Below are positions 6,883 through 9,973 of a DNA stretch of 9,973 bases, in pieces. The notes under the pieces were generated by a model that did not search any database, was not told the DNA's origin, and was given only the letters and a program-made list of their open reading frames with translations. The position numbers and the translations under genes were made by a program. Every line of letters starts with the position of its first letter. Within the stretch, counting starts at the first letter, position 1. Where the stretch lies: NCBI RefSeq assembly GCF_047607725.1, contig NZ_JBLKSS010000157.1, positions 1 to 9,973 of the forward strand. The letters are read 5' to 3'. The stretch is from JBLKSS01 sp047607725. Its GTDB lineage: Bacteria > Pseudomonadota > Gammaproteobacteria > Enterobacterales > Enterobacteriaceae.

Positions 6883-8244
6883 ATGTTGACACCGGAATTA
6901 CTTTCTCCCGCCTGCTCGCTAAAAAATATGCGCTACGCCTTTGCCTATGGCGCCGACACGGTTTATGCCGGCCAGCACCGCTATAGCCTGCGGGTGCGCA
7001 ATAATGAATTCAATCACCAGAATCTGGCGCTGGGCATCGCGCAAGCCCATCAGTTGGGCAAAAAATTCTACGTCGTGGTGAATATCGCCCCGCACAACGC
7101 CAAGCTGAAAACCTTTTTACGCGATCTTCAGCCTGTTATCGCTATGGGACCGGACGCGCTGATTATGTCGGATCCCGGCCTGATTATGCTGGTTCGCGAG
7201 GCGTTTCCGTCCATGCCGATACACTTATCGGTCCAGGCTAATGCGGTTAACTGGGCCACGGTGAAATTTTGGCAGCAGGCCGGCCTGAGCCGCGTCATTT
7301 TGTCACGGGAACTGTCCCTGGAAGAGATAGGTGAGATCCGCGCCCAAGTGCCGGAGATGGAGATCGAGGTGTTTGTACACGGCGCGCTGTGTATGGCCTA
7401 CTCCGGCCGCTGCCTGCTGTCGGGCTATATCAATAAGCGGGAGCCCAATCAAGGCACCTGCACCAACGCCTGCCGCTGGGAATACAAGGTGTATGAAGGT
7501 AAAGAAGACGAGGTGGGCAATATCGTCCACGCGTCTATCCCGGTGACGGAAATTAACGTGCCGCTGGGCGAAGGAGCGCCGACGGACCAGGTTTTAATGC
7601 TTGAGGAGGGTCAACATCCCGGCGAATACATGTCCGCCTTCGAGGATCAGCACGGCACGTATATTATGAACTCCCGGGATCTGCGCGCGGTGCAGCATGT
7701 GGAACGGTTGGCGGCCATCGGCGTACACTCGCTGAAAATCGAGGGACGCACCAAGTCGTTTTACTATTGCGCCCGCACGGCCCAGGTCTATCGCCGGGCG
7801 ATTGACAACGCCGTCGCCGGCAGACCCTTTGATCCCAGCCTGCTCACCACCCTGGAAGGGCTGGCCCACCGCGGCTATACCGAAGGCTTTCTGCGCCGCC
7901 ATACCCATCAGGAACTGCAAAACTACGACTATGGCTACTCGGTATCCGACCGGCAGCAATTTGTCGGCGAACGCCGCGGCGACCGGGCGGAAGTCTGGGT
8001 GAAAAATAAGTTCTCCTGCGGCGACAGCGTCGAACTGACGCAGCCGCAGGGCAATATTCGCTTTAAAGTAGAAAGTATGACCAACGGCCAAGACGAAGCC
8101 ATTGAGGTCGCGCCGGGTAACGGCCATACGATTTATCTGCCGGTGCCGCCGGAGGTCAATGTGCGCTTTGCGCTGCTGTTGCGCAATCTTGACGGTACCA
8201 CCACCCGTCAGCCGCACGGCAGGCCAGACGCCGCCATCGCCTGA
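6883..8244 (+). CDS. trhP: tRNA uridine-34 5-hydroxylase TrhP (YegQ), intact
   Basis: TrhP is a cytoplasmic peptidase-U32-like enzyme that makes 5-hydroxyuridine at the wobble base of tRNAs, the first step towards cmo5U; the reaction depends on prephenate-derived metabolism. ATG 6883 gives 453 residues, exactly the E. coli length. The same frame is open back to 6724, but the N-terminus MLTPELLSPACSLKNMRYAF matches the family start. Seen in order: YGADTVYAG, SLRVRNNEFNHQNL, NIAPHNAKLKTF, PDALIMSDPGLIMLVRE, HLSVQANAVNWATVKFWQ, SRELSLEEI, and the cysteine segment with C170, C177, C193 and C197 that corresponds to the metal-cluster cysteines of related U32 proteins. Later come GTYIMNSRDLRA, SLKIEGRTKSFYYCARTAQ and SVSDRQQFVGE. 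No frame damage is seen, in contrast to the four genes before it. The ribosome binding site is weak (GAAAG). A TAAAAT at 6816-6821 could be its -10. The end abuts the cyaR promoter. Confidence 0.96.
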   Translation: MLTPELLSPACSLKNMRYAFAYGADTVYAGQHRYSLRVRNNEFNHQNLALGIAQAHQLGKKFYVVVNIAPHNAKLKTFLRDLQPVIAMGPDALIMSDPGLIMLVREAFPSMPIHLSVQANAVNWATVKFWQQAGLSRVILSRELSLEEIGEIRAQVPEMEIEVFVHGALCMAYSGRCLLSGYINKREPNQGTCTNACRWEYKVYEGKEDEVGNIVHASIPVTEINVPLGEGAPTDQVLMLEEGQHPGEYMSAFEDQHGTYIMNSRDLRAVQHVERLAAIGVHSLKIEGRTKSFYYCARTAQVYRRAIDNAVAGRPFDPSLLTTLEGLAHRGYTEGFLRRHTHQELQNYDYGYSVSDRQQFVGERRGDRAEVWVKNKFSCGDSVELTQPQGNIRFKVESMTNGQDEAIEVAPGNGHTIYLPVPPEVNVRFALLLRNLDGTTTRQPHGRPDAAIA

Positions 8245-8255
8245 TTTTTATCCGG

Positions 8256-8307
8256 TAATTAGAATTGGGTCACAATCCCATCGACGGGAACGGGGTATAA
8301 TCCGTTT
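8256..8307 (+). promoter_or_regulatory. CRP-dependent (class II) promoter of cyaR
   Basis: A perfect -10, TATAAT, lies at 8296-8301, six bases before the predicted start at 8308. There is no good -35. Instead a CRP site lies at 8259-8274: left half TTAGA (3 of 5 to TGTGA), six bases, right half TCACA (perfect). Its centre is between 8266 and 8267, i.e. at -41.5, the exact position of class II CRP sites. E. coli cyaR is known to be activated by cAMP-CRP, so site, spacing and gene agree. Confidence 0.75.
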
Positions 8308-8394
8308 GCTGAAAAAAAGGAAAACAATGATCAGTTACTCACCAGGACCACCTCTTTTGCCAGCTCATCCTCCCTTGAGCTGGCACTTTATTTT
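8308..8394 (+). ncRNA. cyaR: CyaR (RyeE) Hfq-dependent small RNA
   Basis: CyaR represses ompX, nadE, luxS, yqaE and others in E. coli by pairing near their ribosome binding sites. The gene is recognised by its place after yegQ and by sequence: it opens GCTGAAAAA as in E. coli, carries ACCAGGACCACCTC (E. coli ACCAGGAACCACCTC), and ends with a terminator stem GCCAGCTC (8359-8366) / GAGCTGGC (8377-8384), a 10-nt loop ATCCTCCCTT and the tail ACTTTATTTT. Length is 87 nt, as in E. coli. The middle of the molecule and the stem sequence differ, but the stem is perfectly paired and the C-rich loop is kept. The seed lacks one A and reads CCTCTTTT instead of CCTCCTTA, which weakens pairing to a full AGGAGG. 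The RNA is driven by its own CRP promoter. Confidence 0.85.
8359..8394 (+). terminator. Intrinsic terminator of cyaR
   Basis: An 8-bp perfect stem (8359-8366 with 8377-8384), extendable by T8358-A8385, is followed by a T-rich tail ACTTTATTTT. It doubles as the 3' Hfq-binding part of the sRNA. The T-tract is interrupted by C and A, weaker than the six T of E. coli. Confidence 0.75.
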
Positions 8395-8562
8395 CCCTTT
8401 CCTTTTCCATCCCTATTATCACCCCCGGCAATCCCTGCGCCCATCAGGATAATTCCTTTCGCCGGCGCTCGATTTTCCCGTGGCCCAAGATAGTATCTAT
8501 GCTTAATAAATGCCGCCTCCGCAAGAGGTCATCCATCCGATTTCAGCAAGGAAACAGCCTCA

Positions 8563-8961
8563 ATGGAAGCACAGGTGCTAAAACAGCCGGCGTCACTCCT
8601 GATCCTTAACGGCAAAAGCGCCGGCAATGAAGAGCTGTGCCAGGCGGTCAAATTTTATCGCCAGGAAGGCTACCCGCTACTCGTTCGCGTCACGTGGGAA
8701 CAGGGCGATGCGCAACGCTATGTCGCGGAAGCGGTTGAGCTCGGCATAGCCACCGTCATCGCCGGTGGCGGCGATGGCACCATCAATGAAGTCGCCGGTG
8801 CCCTGACGCTGCTGCCGGCACAACAGCGCCCGTGCCTCGGCATTTTGCCGCTCGGCACCACCAATGATTTTGCCACCGCCTGCACCCTCCCGCTGGAGCT
8901 GGATAAAGCGCTGCTGCTGGCGATAGCCGGCAAACCGGCGCCCACGCGCGCGCTGACTTGA
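8563..8961 (+). pseudogene. yegS: Lipid kinase YegS, N-terminal 132 codons only
   Basis: YegS is a soluble diacylglycerol-kinase-like phosphatidylglycerol kinase (about 299 residues in E. coli). ATG 8563 follows AAGGA at 8548-8552. The N-terminal nucleotide-binding domain is clear: PASLLILNGKSAGNEEL, VRVTWEQGDAQRYVAEA, the glycine-rich GGGDGTINEV at residues 68-77, and LGTTNDFA at 97-104 (LGTANDFA in E. coli). Similarity ends at about ...ALLLAIAGKPAP (near 8940), and a TGA follows at 8961. The second domain, with the MATGGFG-type motif and the beta-sandwich, is not found in any frame up to the IS21 element. So the gene is truncated by a rearrangement or deletion and should be non-functional. 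Confidence 0.88.
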
Positions 8962-9060
8962 TCTTCCGCACATTAATCACAGTTTTCGGCGGGTTAAAGG
9001 GGAATCTGTATAACAACCTGAATTAAGCTATATGCCATATTTCCCTCTCAGGATGCCTTT

Positions 9061-9418
9061 ATGCCGCTCTTTACCCCTGACGCCACGTTGCCGCCGTCAC
9101 TCTATTACAGCGCGGGTGAAGCCCACCCCCTGGCCAACGCTTGCCGTCGATACCATCGATCATATCGTGAGCGATTTGCGTATCAATTCCAGCGAACGAG
9201 AATATTATGTGACCGGCTGGATGGGCGCCCATAGCGTGGTCATCATTCATCACTATCAGGACAAACGCGGCACCGCGAATGGCCTGGTGCTGACCAAAGA
9301 GGGGGAATTACGCCTCAGCGTGCAGTCCATCACTTTCCGCATCCCCAAATTTTTACTGTGGATGTCGCTGCGCCGCAGGCCCCGTACCATGGCCCTTATT
9401 ACCTATGGCCAACTGGGT
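9061..9418 (+). pseudogene. Unrecognised gene, frameshifted, cut at its 3' side by IS21
   Basis: ATG 9061 follows CAGGA with a good 7-nt spacing, and the start reads MPLFTPDATLPPSLYYSAGE, then AHPLANA. At about 9140-9150 the coding-like signal moves to the frame of 9053, giving LAVDTIDHIVSDLRI, REYYVTGWMGAHSVVII, HHYQDKRGTANGLVLTKEGE and ITFRIPKFLLWMSL. It runs up to YGQLG at about 9417, where the IS21 end begins. Codon composition in both segments is that of a real gene. I cannot name the family; it does not match the lost half of YegS. No signal peptide is obvious. A net +1 shift and the IS insertion make it a pseudogene here. Confidence 0.5.
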
Positions 9419-9529
9419 GCTGGTTCCGGTCACGTCCGATCACTGATTCCGATTTCACCCGATCACTGATTCCGGTCACGCCCGATCAGCGATTCCNATT
9501 CTGTCCGATCGCTCATCTTCTGTTCCGCC
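9415..9529 (+). repeat. Array of 23-bp tandem repeats at the IS21 end
   Basis: Units start at 9438, 9461, 9484 and 9507, each 23 bases, with a partial, more divergent unit before them (9415-9437). The common pattern opens GATCACTGATTCC and ends in a C-pair or triplet. Units 9438 and 9461 share the first 13 bases exactly; units 9484 and 9507 are progressively less alike. Such arrays are the presumed IstA binding sites of IS21 elements. Confidence 0.7.
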
Positions 9530-9973
9530 ATACTCTGGAGACTTTTAGCTTCCGGGGGTATGGCATGGCACGTAAAAAGAAGAACGCGATAACAGAAGTA
9601 TGCATCTATATCAATGTATTACGCATGAAATTTGAGCAGCGTCGCTCGAATCGCACCATCGCTCGGCATCGGCTGTACCACAGTGCACGATATCCTCGGC
9701 CGATTCACGGTAGCTAACCTGGTCTGGCCATTGCCGGTGGAACTGTCCCCCGTCGACCTCGACCGCCTGCTCTATCCCGGCAAATCTGGCAAGGCTATCA
9801 AGACCTTACCCAGCTGGCTTGATATCGATACCAAGTTAAGCCGCAAGGGCGTGACCAAACAGCTGCTCTGGATGGAATATCAGGCCGCCGTGGGCGGTGA
9901 TGCCCTCGGCTACTCACAGTTCTGTGCACTGTTCCGTGACTGGAAAAAGAAGCAGCGGCGTTCCATGCGCATG
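9419..9973 (+). mobile_element. IS21-family insertion sequence, left end (runs off the right edge)
   Basis: An istA-type transposase gene on the plus strand is preceded by a tandem array of short repeats, the arrangement of IS21 ends, where the repeats bind the transposase. The outer boundary is near 9418-9421, where repeat homology starts (TGCTGGTTCCGGTCACG) and the preceding gene stops; the exact base cannot be fixed without the other end. istB and the right end lie outside the window. Base 9497 is an N, perhaps because copies of this element collapsed in assembly. Confidence 0.8.
9565..9973 (+). pseudogene. istA: IS21-family transposase IstA, frameshifted, 3' end outside window
   Basis: IstA is the DDE transposase of IS21 elements. 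ATG 9565 has GGGGG 6 nt upstream. The first frame reads MARKKKNAITEVCIYINVLR, then KFEQRRSNRTIARH. At 9669-9671 it leaves the true frame, which continues as GCTTVHDILGRFTVANLVWP, then LPVELSPVDLDRLLYPG, SWLDIDTKLSRKGVTKQLLW, EYQAAVGGDALGYSQFCALF and RDWKKKQRRSMRM at the window end. The break is in the N-terminal helix-turn-helix. It fits an 8-bp deletion between two CGGCAT direct repeats, the intact form being RTIARHIGIGCTT-like. The short first-frame ORF ends at 9717. This copy cannot make its transposase. Confidence 0.8.

Noticed and set aside
7594..8217. 207-residue minus-strand ORF opposite trhP
   Set aside because: Antisense shadow of a clearly conserved intact gene.
8102..8452. Plus-strand ORF covering the end of trhP, cyaR and downstream
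   Set aside because: Its first half is an out-of-frame reading of trhP, and the region contains a promoter and an sRNA; only the small internal ATG at 8327 is worth mention.
1..9973. CRISPR array, tRNA or rRNA genes, or prophage att site
   Set aside because: No regularly spaced repeats other than the IS21 end, no cloverleaf-like sequence and no rRNA motif were seen on either strand.

Overview
The window looks like a decaying chromosomal segment of an enterobacterial symbiont, most likely of the genus Sodalis or a close relative. This rests on the gene order mdtD-baeS-baeR-yegP-yegQ-cyaR-yegS, which is the Escherichia coli arrangement, on E. coli-like protein sequences, on moderately high GC, and on an unusual density of pseudogenes and IS copies. 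No database search could be run, so the genus is an inference.

Left part (1-1238). The 5' end of an IS66-family element on the minus strand (tnpA with an internal stop) has its terminus at 342 and sits directly inside a urease accessory gene ureD, of which only the first 70 codons remain. Bases 553-947 hold no convincing gene. A small hypothetical ORF (1059-1238, plus) follows.

Middle (1235-6689). An aldo/keto reductase gene on the minus strand carries one nonsense codon. Then comes the multidrug/envelope-stress module on the plus strand. mdtA, mdtB and nearly all of mdtC are missing. mdtD has a 1-nt frameshift, baeS has a small deletion just after its phosphorylated His, baeR has an amber codon between its receiver and DNA-binding domains, and yegP has an amber codon at position 7. 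The whole BaeSR regulon core therefore looks non-functional here. A possible relic of the BaeR-regulated mdtA promoter lies at about 2471-2514.

Right part (6690-9973). yegQ/trhP (tRNA uridine hydroxylase) is intact and full length. It is followed by a convincing homologue of the Hfq-dependent sRNA CyaR, with a class II CRP site centred at -41.5, a good -10 and an intrinsic terminator. These two are the best preserved elements of the window. yegS keeps only its N-terminal nucleotide-binding half. After it comes a frameshifted gene I do not recognise, cut off by an IS21-family element whose left end shows about four 23-bp tandem repeats and whose istA is frameshifted in its helix-turn-helix region.

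Read together, the window shows selective retention: a tRNA modification enzyme and a cAMP-CRP-controlled sRNA kept intact among broken efflux, sensing, lipid kinase and urease genes.
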